In this document: in pieces, positions 55,755-64,000 of the stretch
Layout: every line of letters starts with the position of its first letter
Numbering within the stretch: position 1 is the stretch's first letter
Assembly: GCF_004796535.1 (NCBI RefSeq)
Contig: NZ_SPHY01000002.1
Span: 62,001-126,000, forward strand
Length of the DNA stretch: 64,000 nucleotides
Direction: 5' to 3'
DNA from: Sphingomonas flavalba
GTDB taxonomy: Bacteria > Pseudomonadota > Alphaproteobacteria > Sphingomonadales > Sphingomonadaceae
Notes under the pieces: model-generated
Seen by the model: only the letters and a program-made list of their open reading frames with translations
What the model was told of the DNA's origin: nothing
Databases searched by the model: none
Position numbers and translations under genes: made by a program

Positions 55755-55940
55755 GTGCCGTTTGCCGGCTGTCAGCTTACGGCGGGCATAGCCGCTTATC
55801 CGGCCGGCGGGGGCTGGCAAAGCGAAAATCGTCGGTACGGCCTTTCGTGCATCCGGCGCGACGAAGGGAATGTCTTGTACGGGGCGGCTGTGGCACTGTG
55901 GCCGCGCGGCGCCGGGGTGCCGTGGTTGCAGGGGAGAATG

Positions 55941-56963
55941 ATGCGGGGTTGGTTGGGGATTGCGGTGCTGGCGCTGGCGGGGGCGCCGGCCGTGGCGCAG
56001 GAGGACGCGGCGTTCCAGGCGTTCCTGGGCGAGTTGCGCGGGCAGGCGGCCCGTGACGGGGTGAGCCAGCGCACGCTGGACGCGGTGATGCCGACGCTGA
56101 CCTTCAACCCGCGTGTCGTCACCCTCGACCGGGCGCAGCCGGGCGGCAACCCGAGCGCGCCGCCATCGGCGATCCCCGCCTTCGCGCCCTATCGCGCCCG
56201 CCATGTCGATGCGGCGCGGATCAACCGCGGGCGAGCCAAGTACCAGGCGCTGCGCCCGCGGCTGGAGCGGATCGAGACCGAAACCGGCGTGCCGGAATCG
56301 ATCATGGTCGCGATCTGGGGCCATGAGACCAATTACGGCAGCTATACCGGCGATTTCGACCTACTGCGCTCGCTCGCCAGCCTGGCCTATGAAGGGCGGC
56401 GGCGGACGCTGTTCACCGGCGAGTTCATCGCCGCGCTGAAGATGATGGATCGGGGCATTTCGCGCGAGCAGCTGAAAGGCAGCTGGGCCGGGGCGACCGG
56501 CTATCCGCAGTTCCTGCCGAGCGTTTACCTGCGGGTGGCGCGCGACGGCGATGGCGACGGCAAGGCCGATATCTGGCGCAGCGAGCCGGATACACTGGCC
56601 TCCATCGCCAATTATTTCGTCGATGCCGGCTGGCGGCGGGGGCAGGGCTGGGGCGTGGCGGTGTCGGTGCCGGCGGGGCTGGACCGCGCCGCGATCGCCA
56701 ACCGGACCAAATCACCGCGCTGCCCGCGCGTCCACGATCGGCACAGCCGCTGGCTGACCATCGCCGAATGGCGGGCACGGGGGATTGTGCCGGAAAGCGG
56801 CGCCTGGCCGCCGGACGGCCAGCTCGCGACGCTGATCGAGCCGGACGGGCCGGGCAAGACGGCCTATCTGCTGAGCGGCAATTACCGCGTCATCCTCGAT
56901 TACAACTGCTCCAATTTCTACGGGTTGTCGGTGGGGTTGCTGGCGGATGCGGTGGCGCGCTGA
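55941..56963 (+). CDS. Lytic murein transglycosylase (MltB family)
   Basis: 340 residues with a signal peptide (MRGWLGIAVLALAGAPAVAQ). SLT_2/MltB domain: the catalytic Glu is E129 in MVAIWGHETNYGSYTGDFD, with LKGSWAGATGYPQFLPS and a DGDGDGKADIW calcium-type loop. The C-terminal region (LLSGNYRVILDYNCSNFYGL) is typical of family proteins. Cleaves murein with 1,6-anhydro product. The second of two adjacent ATGs is chosen for ribosome-binding-site spacing. It overlaps rlpA by 17 bp. Confidence 0.92.
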   Translation: MRGWLGIAVLALAGAPAVAQEDAAFQAFLGELRGQAARDGVSQRTLDAVMPTLTFNPRVVTLDRAQPGGNPSAPPSAIPAFAPYRARHVDAARINRGRAKYQALRPRLERIETETGVPESIMVAIWGHETNYGSYTGDFDLLRSLASLAYEGRRRTLFTGEFIAALKMMDRGISREQLKGSWAGATGYPQFLPSVYLRVARDGDGDGKADIWRSEPDTLASIANYFVDAGWRRGQGWGVAVSVPAGLDRAAIANRTKSPRCPRVHDRHSRWLTIAEWRARGIVPESGAWPPDGQLATLIEPDGPGKTAYLLSGNYRVILDYNCSNFYGLSVGLLADAVAR

Positions 56964-57762
56964 ACTGGCCGCCCTGCTGCTGCTCGGCGGGTGCGGCACC
57001 ACCGGGGCGCTGAGCGACAGGCCGGTCAAGATCGGCCAACCCTACGCCGTCGGCGGCGTGCGCTACGTGCCGGAGGACCGGCGGGATTATGACGCGGTCG
57101 GCTATGCAAGCTGGTACGGCCGCGACCATGCCGGCAAGCCGACCGCCAACGGCGAGCGCTTCGACCCCGGCGCGTTGACCGCCGCCCACCCGACATTGCC
57201 GATGCCGTCCTATGTCGCGGTGACCGCGCTCGACAGCGGCCGGACGATCACCGTCCGCGTCAACGACCGGGGGCCGTTTTCGCGCGGCAAGCTGATCGAC
57301 CTGTCGCGGGCGGCGGCGCGGATGCTGGGAACGGAAGCTGCGGGCGATGCGCCGGTCAGGGTCAGGCGGGTCTACCCGACCGCTGAACAGCAGCGGGCGG
57401 TGGCGCGCGGGCGCCGCGTCGCGATGCTGCCGGAGCCGACGCCGGGCGAGCGGGCGGAGCAGTTGCGCCGGCTAGCCGCGCAGCCGCATGGCGGGCTGGC
57501 CCCGGCCGGCGCCCCGGTGGCGGCGGATGCGGCGCCGGAGGGCGGACAGGGGGCGGCATTCATCCGCGTCGCGAGCTTTGCCAGCCGGGCCAATGCCGAC
57601 GGGCTGGCGGCGGTGCTCGGCGGCAGCGTGGTCGCGGCCGGACGCTATTGGCAGGTGCGGCTTGGCCCCTATACCGATGGTGCGGCGGCCGCGCGGTCGC
57701 TGGCGAATGTCGTCGCAAAAGGCTATCGCGACGCATCGGTTGTCGCAGCCGAGAGTTGGTGA
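56947..57762 (+). CDS. rlpA: RlpA-family septal lytic transglycosylase lipoprotein
   Basis: 271 residues. Lipobox LLGGC (Cys16), then a double-psi beta-barrel: GYASWYGRDHAGKPTANGER (catalytic Glu), FDPGALTAAHPTLPMPSYV and RVNDRGPFSRGKLIDLSRAA (catalytic Asp). A C-terminal SPOR domain (about 200-271, FIRVASFASRANADGLAAVL) should target denuded glycan at the division septum. Start overlaps the mltB-like gene, so the two are coexpressed. Confidence 0.93.
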   Translation: MRWRAELAALLLLGGCGTTGALSDRPVKIGQPYAVGGVRYVPEDRRDYDAVGYASWYGRDHAGKPTANGERFDPGALTAAHPTLPMPSYVAVTALDSGRTITVRVNDRGPFSRGKLIDLSRAAARMLGTEAAGDAPVRVRRVYPTAEQQRAVARGRRVAMLPEPTPGERAEQLRRLAAQPHGGLAPAGAPVAADAAPEGGQGAAFIRVASFASRANADGLAAVLGGSVVAAGRYWQVRLGPYTDGAAAARSLANVVAKGYRDASVVAAESW

Positions 57763-57785
57763 TTGTAACGAGTCGCAGGTAGGTC

Positions 57786-58955
57786 ATGAAAGCATTTGTA
57801 ATTCCGCCTCTTTTTATGATCGCCCTCGCGGCGCCTTCGGGCGCGGCGGCCCCGCCTTTCGACACCACCGCGCCGGTCGCGTTCATGAAGGACCTGTCGT
57901 CCGGCGCCGTGCTCTACGCCAAGGATGCCGACCGGCGGATGCCGCCGGCGTCGATGGCGAAGATGATGACGGTCTACATCGCCTTCGACCTGATCCGGAA
58001 AGGCGAGCTGAAGCTGGACCAGCAGTTCACCGTGCGGCCGGAGACCTGGAAGCAGTGGCACGGCCCATCGGCGGGATCGACGATGTTCCTGTCGCCGGGC
58101 GAGCAGGTGAGCGTCAAGGACCTGCTGCACGGCATCGTTACCCTGTCCGGCAACGACGCCTGCGTCGTGCTGGCGGAAGGGATTCGCGGCACCGAGGCGG
58201 CATTCGCGGCGGAGATGAATCGCTACGCCGGCGCGCTGGGCATGACCAACAGCCATTTCGGCAATTCCAACGGCTGGCCGGACGAGGGGGTGACCTACAC
58301 CACCGCGCGCGACCTGGCGACGCTGGCAGGAGCGACGGCGCAGAATTTCCCCGATCTCTACAAGACCTTCTATTCCCAGACCGAATTCACCTGGGGCAAG
58401 ACGATGGGTGGTGGGCAGCCGATCACCCAGCCCAATCGCGACCCGCTGCTTGGCCGGGTCGACGGGGCCGACGGGCTGAAGACCGGCCACACGCAGGAGG
58501 CGGGTTACGGCTTCACCGGATCGGCGGAACAGAACGGCCGGCGGCTGGTGATGGTCGTCGCCGGGATCGACAGCTACAACAACCGGATCAGCGAATCCGT
58601 CAAGTTCATGCAGTGGGGTTTCCGCGCCTGGACGGCGAAGCCGCTGCTGAAGAAGGGCACCCAGATCGAGACGGCGGAGGTGCAACTGGGCGACAAGGGA
58701 TCGGTCGGGCTGGTCGCGCCGCGCGACCTGTCGGTTACCCTGCCCGGCGGAGCGGCCGGGGCGATGCAGGTCAAGGTCGTCTATGACGGGCCGGTCAAGG
58801 CGCCGATCAAGGCCGGCCAGCACATCGCCGATCTGGTCGTCACCACCCCGGACATGCCGGCGCAGGTGCTGCCGCTGGTCGCCGCCAGCGATGTCGGCCC
58901 GGCCGGGTTCTTCGGCCGTGCCTGGGCCGGCCTCATGTCGTTCTTCGGGCGTTGA
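57786..58955 (+). CDS. D-alanyl-D-alanine carboxypeptidase (PBP5/6-like)
   Basis: 389 residues. Signal peptide (MKAFVIPPLFMIALAAPSGA); penicillin-binding motifs SMAK (S56-K59), SGN (121-123) and KTG (232-234); then a PBP5 C-terminal domain and an amphipathic C-terminal helix (FFGRAWAGLMSFFGR) that anchors such enzymes to the inner membrane. Trims the terminal D-Ala of peptidoglycan stems. The stop overlaps the tmk TTG start (TTGA). Confidence 0.94.
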   Translation: MKAFVIPPLFMIALAAPSGAAAPPFDTTAPVAFMKDLSSGAVLYAKDADRRMPPASMAKMMTVYIAFDLIRKGELKLDQQFTVRPETWKQWHGPSAGSTMFLSPGEQVSVKDLLHGIVTLSGNDACVVLAEGIRGTEAAFAAEMNRYAGALGMTNSHFGNSNGWPDEGVTYTTARDLATLAGATAQNFPDLYKTFYSQTEFTWGKTMGGGQPITQPNRDPLLGRVDGADGLKTGHTQEAGYGFTGSAEQNGRRLVMVVAGIDSYNNRISESVKFMQWGFRAWTAKPLLKKGTQIETAEVQLGDKGSVGLVAPRDLSVTLPGGAAGAMQVKVVYDGPVKAPIKAGQHIADLVVTTPDMPAQVLPLVAASDVGPAGFFGRAWAGLMSFFGR

Positions 58956-59578
58956 GCGGCCGGTTCATCTCACTGGAAGGCGGGGAGGGGGTCGGCAAGT
59001 CGACCCAGGCCCGGCGCCTCGCCGAGGCGCTGGCCCAGCGCGGCGTCGATGTCGTGTTGACCCGCGAGCCGGGCGGCTCGCCGGGGGCGGAGGCGATCCG
59101 CGCCCTGCTGCTGGAGGGAGAGGGCGAGCGCTGGACCCCGACGACGGAGGCGGTGCTGTTCGCGGCCGCCCGCGCCGACCATGTCGCCCGCACCATCCGC
59201 CCGGCGCTGGCGCGGGGCGCGACGGTGATCTGCGACCGTTTCATCGACAGTTCGCGCGCCTATCAGGGCGCCGCCGGCGTCGACGACGCGACGATCATGG
59301 CGCTGCATGCGATCGGCAGCGGCGGCCTGCTGCCCGACCGCACCCTGTTGCTGAGCCTGCCGCCCGGCGAGGCGGCGGCGCGGGCGATGGCGCGCGACGG
59401 CGGGGCGGCCGACCGGATCGGCGGGCGCGATGCCGCCTATCACGCCAAGGTCGCCGCGCTGCTCGTCGATTTCGCGCGGGCCGATCGCCGCCGCTTCCGC
59501 TTCGTCGACGCGGCGGGCGCGGAAGATGTGGTGACGCGGCGCCTGCTGATCGCCGCGCTCGACGGCACCGTCGGGTGA
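58952..59578 (+). CDS. tmk: Thymidylate kinase
   Basis: 208 residues: P-loop FISLEGGEGVGKSTQARRL (about 5-23), DR(F) motif in ICDRFIDSSRAYQGAA, and LID-region residues DRIGGRDAAYHAKV. Phosphorylates dTMP to dTDP. The TTG start overlaps the carboxypeptidase stop, and the stop overlaps the holB GTG start (GTGA). The tmk-holB-metG-tatD order is widely conserved. Confidence 0.96.
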   Translation: MSGRFISLEGGEGVGKSTQARRLAEALAQRGVDVVLTREPGGSPGAEAIRALLLEGEGERWTPTTEAVLFAAARADHVARTIRPALARGATVICDRFIDSSRAYQGAAGVDDATIMALHAIGSGGLLPDRTLLLSLPPGEAAARAMARDGGAADRIGGRDAAYHAKVAALLVDFARADRRRFRFVDAAGAEDVVTRRLLIAALDGTVG

Positions 59579-60576
59579 GTGCGCTGATCGGCCATGACGC
59601 GGCAATCGCCGCCTTTCGCGATGCGGCCGGCGACGGGCGGCTGCACCATGCCTGGCTGATCACCGGGCCGCGCGGCATCGGCAAGGCGCGCTTCGCCGCC
59701 GTCGTCGCCCGGCGCCTGCTGGCGGAAGCGGCGGGGCCGCCGCCGCCGGAAGCGGGATTGGAAGTTGCCGAGGATCACCCGGTCGCCCGGCTGATCGCCG
59801 CCGGCAGCCACCCGGATTTCCGCCGCCTGGAACGGCTGCCGCGCGAGGGAAGCGGCGCGGCGGGCGGCGAGTTGGCTCGCAATATATCGATCGCCCAGGT
59901 CCGCGCGTTGCAGGCGCTGTTCGCCACGACTCCATCGCTGTCGGCACGGCGAATCGTGGTGATCGATTCCGTCGACGACCTGGAACGCGCCGCCGCCAAT
60001 GCGCTGCTCAAGAACCTGGAGGAGCCGCCGGCGGGCACCGTCTTCCTGCTGATCAGCCATGCGCCCGGCCGGTTGCTGCCGACGATCCGGTCGCGCTGCC
60101 GGCTGCTGGCGCTGCGCCGACTCGACGCGGCGGCGACGGCGCGGGTGATCCGCGCCGAACTGCCCGACGCGGCGGAGGCGGAGGTGGCGGCGCTGACCGA
60201 ACTGGCCGACGGGGCGCCCGGCGCCGCGCTGCGCTTTGCCGGGCTTGACGTCGCCGGGCTCGATGCGGCGCTGGCGACGATCGCTGCGACCGGGGACCCG
60301 GACAACAGCGCGCGATCCGCGCTGGCGCGCTCGCTGGCGCTGAAGGCCGCGCAGCCGCGCTATGAGGCGTTTCTGGAACGGGCGCCGGCCTTCATCGCCG
60401 GCACGGCCGGAGCGCGGAGCGGCACGGCGCTGGCCGGTGCGATCGCCGCCTGGGAGGAGGCACGGGCGCTCGCCGCCTCCGCCGTGCCGCTGGTGCTTGA
60501 CCCGCATGCCGTGACTTTCCAGATGGCGACGCTGGTTGCCGGCCTTGCCCCGGGGGCGCCAGCGGTTAAAGGCTGA
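59575..60576 (+). CDS. holB: DNA polymerase III delta-prime subunit
   Basis: 333 residues. Clamp-loader subunit: HHAWLITGPRGIGKARFAAV (vestigial Walker A region near 25-45), VVIDSVDDLERAAANALLKN, LEEPPAGTVFLLISH and the SRC motif region IRSRCRLLALR. The usual zinc cysteines of delta-prime are not evident. GTG start coupled to tmk. Confidence 0.92.
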   Translation: MSALIGHDAAIAAFRDAAGDGRLHHAWLITGPRGIGKARFAAVVARRLLAEAAGPPPPEAGLEVAEDHPVARLIAAGSHPDFRRLERLPREGSGAAGGELARNISIAQVRALQALFATTPSLSARRIVVIDSVDDLERAAANALLKNLEEPPAGTVFLLISHAPGRLLPTIRSRCRLLALRRLDAAATARVIRAELPDAAEAEVAALTELADGAPGAALRFAGLDVAGLDAALATIAATGDPDNSARSALARSLALKAAQPRYEAFLERAPAFIAGTAGARSGTALAGAIAAWEEARALAASAVPLVLDPHAVTFQMATLVAGLAPGAPAVKG

Positions 60577-60580
60577 CCGC

Positions 60581-62146
60581 ATGGCCGAACCATTCTACAT
60601 CACAACCGCCATCAGCTACCCCAACGGCCGGCCGCATATCGGCCACGCCTATGAAGCGATCGCCACCGACGTCGTCGCGCGTTTCCAGCGGATGATGGGC
60701 CGCGATGTGCGTTTCCTGACCGGTACCGACGAGCACGGCCTGAAAATGGCGCAGACCGCGCGCGGACGCGGAGTGACGCCCAAGCAGCTTGCCGACGAGA
60801 TGTCCGGATATTTCAAGGCAATGGATGATCGGCTGAACATCAGCTACGACCGGTTCATCCGCACCACCGATGCCGACCACCACGCCGCCAGCCAGGCGTT
60901 GTGGCGGGCGATGGCGGCCAATGGCGACATCTACCCCGGCCGGTATGAGGGCTGGTATTCGGTCCGCGACGAGGCGTTTTACGACGAGAAGGAACTGGTT
61001 GCCGGGGAAGGGGGCGAGAAACTGTCGCCGCAGGGCACGCCGGTCGAGTGGACGGTGGAGGAAAGCTGGTTCTTTCGCCTGTCCGCCTACCAGCAGAGGC
61101 TGCTCGACCATTACCGCGCCAACCCGGATTTCATCCGCCCGGAAAGCCGCCGCAACGAGATGATCGCCTTCGTTGAGGGCGGATTGTCCGACCTGTCGGT
61201 TTCCCGCACCAGTTTCGACTGGGGCGTGCAGGTGCCGGACAGCGACGACCATGTGATGTATGTCTGGGTCGACGCGCTGACCAACTACCTGACCGGTGCC
61301 GGCTACCCCGACGGTGACTGGGGGAAATGGTGGCCGGCGGACCTGCACGTCATCGGCAAGGACATCGTGCGGTTCCACACGGTCTACTGGCCGGCCTTCC
61401 TGCTGTCCGCCGGCATTGCGCTGCCGAAACAGGTGTTCGGCCACGGCTTCCTGCTCCATCGCGGCGAGAAGATGTCGAAATCGCTCGGCAACGTCGTCGA
61501 TCCGCTGGCGCTGGCGGAGCATTTCGGCGTCGACGCGCTGCGCTATTTTCTGCTGCGCGAAGTGGTGTTCGGCCAGGACGGCAGCTACTCCGCCGAAGCG
61601 ATCGTTACCCGGGTCAACGCCGATCTGGCCAACAGCTTCGGCAATCTGGCGCAGCGCACGCTGGCGTTCATCGCCAAAAATCTCGATGGCGCGGTTCCGG
61701 CTGGCGGGCGTGCCGACCCGGCCGACGCGGTGCTGATCGCGCAGGTTGAGGCTGCCTGCGCGAAGGAATTGCCCGATGCCTTCGCCGATCTGGCGCTGGC
61801 GCAGGGGATAGAGGCGTGGATGCACGCGGTGTTCGCGTGCAACCAGTATATCGATGCACAGGCGCCGTGGGCGCTGCGCAAGACCGACCCGGAGCGGATG
61901 ACGGCGGTGCTCGCCACGCTGTACCGGGCGATCGCTGATCTGGCGATCGCGATTGCGCCGGTGGTGCCGGCCGCGTCGGCGACGCTGCTTGGCATGATGG
62001 GCGTAGCCGAGGAGGAGCGCAATTATGCCGCGCTGGCCGGCAGTGCCGCGCGCCATGCCCGGATCGCCGCATCCGGCTTCCGCCTTTCGCCGCCGACGCC
62101 GGTGTTCCCGCGGCTTGAACTGCCGGCGGAGGCAGGCGTCGCCTGA
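60581..62146 (+). CDS. metG: Methionyl-tRNA synthetase
   Basis: 521-residue class I synthetase: HIGH motif in YPNGRPHIGHAYEAIATD, KMSKS at about 297-301 (GEKMSKSLGNVVDP), and an anticodon-binding helical domain. It lacks the CxxC zinc knuckles, so it is the zinc-free MetG2 type common in alphaproteobacteria, and has no C-terminal tRNA-binding domain. The stop overlaps the tatD-like start (TGATG). Confidence 0.96.
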   Translation: MAEPFYITTAISYPNGRPHIGHAYEAIATDVVARFQRMMGRDVRFLTGTDEHGLKMAQTARGRGVTPKQLADEMSGYFKAMDDRLNISYDRFIRTTDADHHAASQALWRAMAANGDIYPGRYEGWYSVRDEAFYDEKELVAGEGGEKLSPQGTPVEWTVEESWFFRLSAYQQRLLDHYRANPDFIRPESRRNEMIAFVEGGLSDLSVSRTSFDWGVQVPDSDDHVMYVWVDALTNYLTGAGYPDGDWGKWWPADLHVIGKDIVRFHTVYWPAFLLSAGIALPKQVFGHGFLLHRGEKMSKSLGNVVDPLALAEHFGVDALRYFLLREVVFGQDGSYSAEAIVTRVNADLANSFGNLAQRTLAFIAKNLDGAVPAGGRADPADAVLIAQVEAACAKELPDAFADLALAQGIEAWMHAVFACNQYIDAQAPWALRKTDPERMTAVLATLYRAIADLAIAIAPVVPAASATLLGMMGVAEEERNYAALAGSAARHARIAASGFRLSPPTPVFPRLELPAEAGVA

Positions 62147-62922
62147 TGTTCATCGATAGCCATTGCCACCTGAACTATAAGGGCCTGATCGAGCAGCAGG
62201 CGGCGGTGCTCGACAGGGCGCGGGCGGCCGGGGTCACCGGGATGCTGAACATCGCGACCCGGGAGTCGGAATGGGACGCGGTGCTCGCCACCGCCGAGCG
62301 CGAGGCGGACGTCTGGGCCACCGTCGGCATCCACCCGCACGAGGCGGACGACCATGGCCATATCGACACCGCCCGGCTCGTCGCGCGGGCGGCGCACCCA
62401 CGCGTGGTCGGTATCGGCGAGACCGGGCTGGATTATTACTACGACCATAGCGACCGCGCCCGGCAGCAGGCGAATTTTCGCGCCCACATCGCCGCCGCGC
62501 GCGAAACCGGCCTGCCGCTGATCGTACACACCCGCGATGCCGAGGCGGATACCGCCGAGATCCTGTCCGATGAGATGGGGAAGGGGGCCTATCGCGGCGT
62601 CATCCACTGCTTCACCGCCAGCACGGATTTCGCCGACAAGGCATTGGCATTGGGCTTTTATATCTCGATATCAGGGATCGTGACTTTCAGGAACGCCAAG
62701 GCATTGCAGGAAACGGCGGCGCGGCTGCCCGCCGAGCGGCTGCTGATCGAGACGGATTCGCCCTTCCTTGCCCCGGTGCCGCACCGCGGCAAGCCGTGCG
62801 AGCCGGCCTTCGTCGCCGATACCGCACGTTTCCTGGCGGAGTTGCGCGGAGTGCCCGTTGCCGACTTGGGCGCGGAGACGGCGGACAATTTCAGGGCGTT
62901 GTTCACCAAGGCGGCGGCGTGA
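62146..62922 (+). CDS. TatD-family metal-dependent hydrolase/DNase
   Basis: 258 residues. Metal ligands: FIDSHCHL (H6, H8), Glu in VGIGETGLDYYYDHS, His in LIVHTRDAEAD, His in GVIHCFTAS and Asp in LIETDSPFLAPVPHRGK. TatD proteins are 3'-5' exonucleases and may process D-aminoacyl adducts. Part of the holB-metG-tatD run; the stop overlaps the next GTG start. Confidence 0.94.
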   Translation: MFIDSHCHLNYKGLIEQQAAVLDRARAAGVTGMLNIATRESEWDAVLATAEREADVWATVGIHPHEADDHGHIDTARLVARAAHPRVVGIGETGLDYYYDHSDRARQQANFRAHIAAARETGLPLIVHTRDAEADTAEILSDEMGKGAYRGVIHCFTASTDFADKALALGFYISISGIVTFRNAKALQETAARLPAERLLIETDSPFLAPVPHRGKPCEPAFVADTARFLAELRGVPVADLGAETADNFRALFTKAAA

Positions 62923-63683
62923 AGCTGCGCATCCTGGGCTGCGGTACATCGTCGGGCGTGCCCCGCATCGGCAACGACTGGGGCGCCTGTGACCCGACGG
63001 AGCCACGCAATCGCCGCCGACGCGCCTCGATATTGGTCGAAACGGCGCGGAGCCGAGTGCTGGTCGACACCACGCCGGACATGCGCGAGCAACTGCTCGA
63101 CGCCGGCGTCGCCGACATCGACGCGGTGCTGTGGACCCATGACCACGCCGACCATTGTCATGGCATCGACGATCTGCGCCAGCTCTATCATGCGCGCGGG
63201 CGGCCGGTGACCGGCTATGCCCGGCCGCAGACGCTGGCGTCGCTTCGCCGGCGTTTTGCCTATGCGTTCGACGGCAAGGACGGCTATCCGCCGAGCGTCG
63301 ACGGGCGGCCGCTGCCGGACAGGCTGACGATCGGCGATCTGGAGATCGCCATCGTCGACCAGCCGCATGGGCCGATCACCTCCGCTGGTATACGGTTCAG
63401 AAATGGTGGCAAGTCTATTGCCTACGCAACGGATTTCAATGAGCTGACGGACGATATGGCGGCGCTCTATGCCGGTGCCGACATCTGGGTCGTCGACGCC
63501 CTGCGCCACCGCCCGCACCCGACCCACCCGAACCTGACGGCGACGCTGGGCTGGATCGCGCGGTTGCGGCCGGGGCGAGCGATCCTGACCCATATGGACC
63601 AGTCGATGGACTATGCGACGCTGGTGGAGATGTTGCCGGCTGGGGTCGCGCCCGGTTACGACGGGCTGGAGGCGCAGACATGA
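62919..63683 (+). CDS. MBL-fold metallohydrolase (PhnP-like)
   Basis: 254 residues: KLRILGCGTSSGVPRIGNDW at the start, VDTTPDMREQLL, the metal motif THDHADHCHGIDD, IAYATDFNEL and a late His in ILTHMDQSMDY. This pattern matches the PhnP/YcbX-like phosphodiesterase group that regularly follows tatD in alphaproteobacteria. Substrate probably a cyclic or di-phosphodiester; not proven. GTG start overlapping tatD, stop overlapping the next gene (ATGA). Confidence 0.9.
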   Translation: MKLRILGCGTSSGVPRIGNDWGACDPTEPRNRRRRASILVETARSRVLVDTTPDMREQLLDAGVADIDAVLWTHDHADHCHGIDDLRQLYHARGRPVTGYARPQTLASLRRRFAYAFDGKDGYPPSVDGRPLPDRLTIGDLEIAIVDQPHGPITSAGIRFRNGGKSIAYATDFNELTDDMAALYAGADIWVVDALRHRPHPTHPNLTATLGWIARLRPGRAILTHMDQSMDYATLVEMLPAGVAPGYDGLEAQT

Positions 63684-64000
63684 ACGAGGACCAATCGATC
63701 GAATTCGTCTGGCTGATCGGTGCGCTGATCCTGGTCGGCAGCAGCCTGATCGTCCGGCGGATGCCGATCGGCCAGACGCTGAAGATGGTCGCCGCCTGGG
63801 TCGGCATTTTCGGCGTCGGGCTGGTCATCGTCAGCTTCCGGGGCGAACTGACCAACCTGTGGTATCGGGTCGCCGGCGACCTGACCGGCAGCCAGACCGT
63901 CGGCAACACGCTGCGCCTGCCGATGAGCGACGACGGGCATTTCTGGGTCTCGGCCAGCGTCAACGGCCGCAGCCAGCGCTTCCTGATCGACAGCGGCGCG
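63680..64000 (+). CDS. Membrane-anchored retropepsin-like aspartic protease (3' end outside window)
   Basis: The visible 107 residues show two N-terminal hydrophobic segments (about 9-24 and 36-53) followed by a retroviral-type protease domain beginning LRLPMSDDGHFWVSASVNG and reaching the catalytic FLIDSGA motif at the very edge. This matches the clan AA, TIGR02281-type proteases of alphaproteobacteria. The gene is cut by the window end. The ATG overlaps the upstream stop by 4 bp. Confidence 0.82.
   Translation, partial: MNEDQSIEFVWLIGALILVGSSLIVRRMPIGQTLKMVAAWVGIFGVGLVIVSFRGELTNLWYRVAGDLTGSQTVGNTLRLPMSDDGHFWVSASVNGRSQRFLIDSGA

Larger units (their letters stand above)
54257..55760. mobile_element. 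Degraded genomic island next to tRNA-Ser
   Basis: Between the clpX terminator and the mltB-like gene lie only small, broken or AT-richer genes, a complete tRNA-Ser and a partial second copy of that tRNA. tRNA genes are standard integration targets, and the partial copy is what remains when an element displaces part of its target. No integrase, transposase or direct att repeat is identifiable, so the element type is unknown. From 54257 to 54474 I see no convincing gene. Confidence 0.4.

Noticed and set aside
60581-62146. MetRS missing zinc cysteines as a defect
   Set aside because: The zinc-free MetG2 form is common in alphaproteobacteria. The HIGH and KMSKS motifs are intact.

Overview
The window is GC-rich, gene-dense chromosomal DNA from an alphaproteobacterium, most probably a member of the Sphingomonadales (Sphingomonas-like). 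The evidence is a TrcR/DUF1013 regulator, a CpdR response regulator, ALA synthase (hemA), a MetRS without zinc cysteines, GatCAB, and short palindromic repeats built on TCGACTGCGCTCGGG, which are common in sphingomonad genomes. Genus-level placement is inference. Almost everything is housekeeping. No plasmid functions, transposase, CRISPR array or complete prophage is visible.

Layout. 1-9.3 kb: a + strand run with the cell-cycle regulator TrcR (cut at the window start), an MBL hydrolase, acyl-CoA ligase, xseB-ispA, coaD, a secreted cyclophilin, the queuosine genes queA and tgt with an EF-hand gene between them, and a YcnI-like copper protein. 9.3-15.3 kb: a DEAD-box helicase, an FAD-linked dehydrogenase, SapC, a probable small RNA with C-rich loops, a formylglutamate amidohydrolase, cpdR and tRNA-Val. 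15.3-25.4 kb: scattered metabolic genes, two PilZ genes, an XRE regulator, cysQ, an entericidin lipoprotein, folK running into tRNA-Lys, a family-5 uracil-DNA glycosylase and the agmatine-to-putrescine pair aguA-aguB. 25.4-35.7 kb: an S9 peptidase with a structured leader, rpsD, chorismate mutase, palindromic repeats, a GIY-YIG/TrmJ-like fused reading frame, nrdR, glyA, rpiB, hemA and murI. 35.7-49.4 kb: plsY-dprA-topA, a tight minus-strand operon (DUF3089-ruvX-coaBC-dut-moeB-dsrE), gatC-gatA-acyltransferase-gatB and tRNA-Leu. 49.4-54.2 kb: trigger factor with a long His/Lys-rich tail, a glycosyltransferase, clpP and clpX. 54.2-55.8 kb: a small degraded island beside a duplicated tRNA-Ser gene. 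55.9-64 kb: cell-wall genes (mltB-like, rlpA, a DD-carboxypeptidase), then tmk, holB, metG, tatD, an MBL hydrolase and an aspartic protease cut by the window end.

How genes work together. QueA and Tgt make queuosine-modified tRNA. Trigger factor, ClpP and ClpX form a folding and proteolysis unit; in Caulobacter CpdR primes ClpXP, so cpdR at 14.7 kb may act on the same machine. AguA and AguB make putrescine. GatCAB makes Gln-tRNA and/or Asn-tRNA. MltB, RlpA and the DD-carboxypeptidase remodel murein, and MurI and PlsY feed envelope synthesis. Many adjacent genes overlap by 4 bp (ATGA, GTGA, TTGA), indicating translational coupling.

The most interesting items are the putative small RNA at 13,664-13,773, a Tgt that lacks the zinc-binding cysteines, the repeat-mediated GIY-YIG/methyltransferase fusion, and the tRNA-Ser island with a frameshifted zinc-finger gene. 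I did not find a clearly new multi-gene system. All family assignments come from reading the translated sequence; no database search was run.
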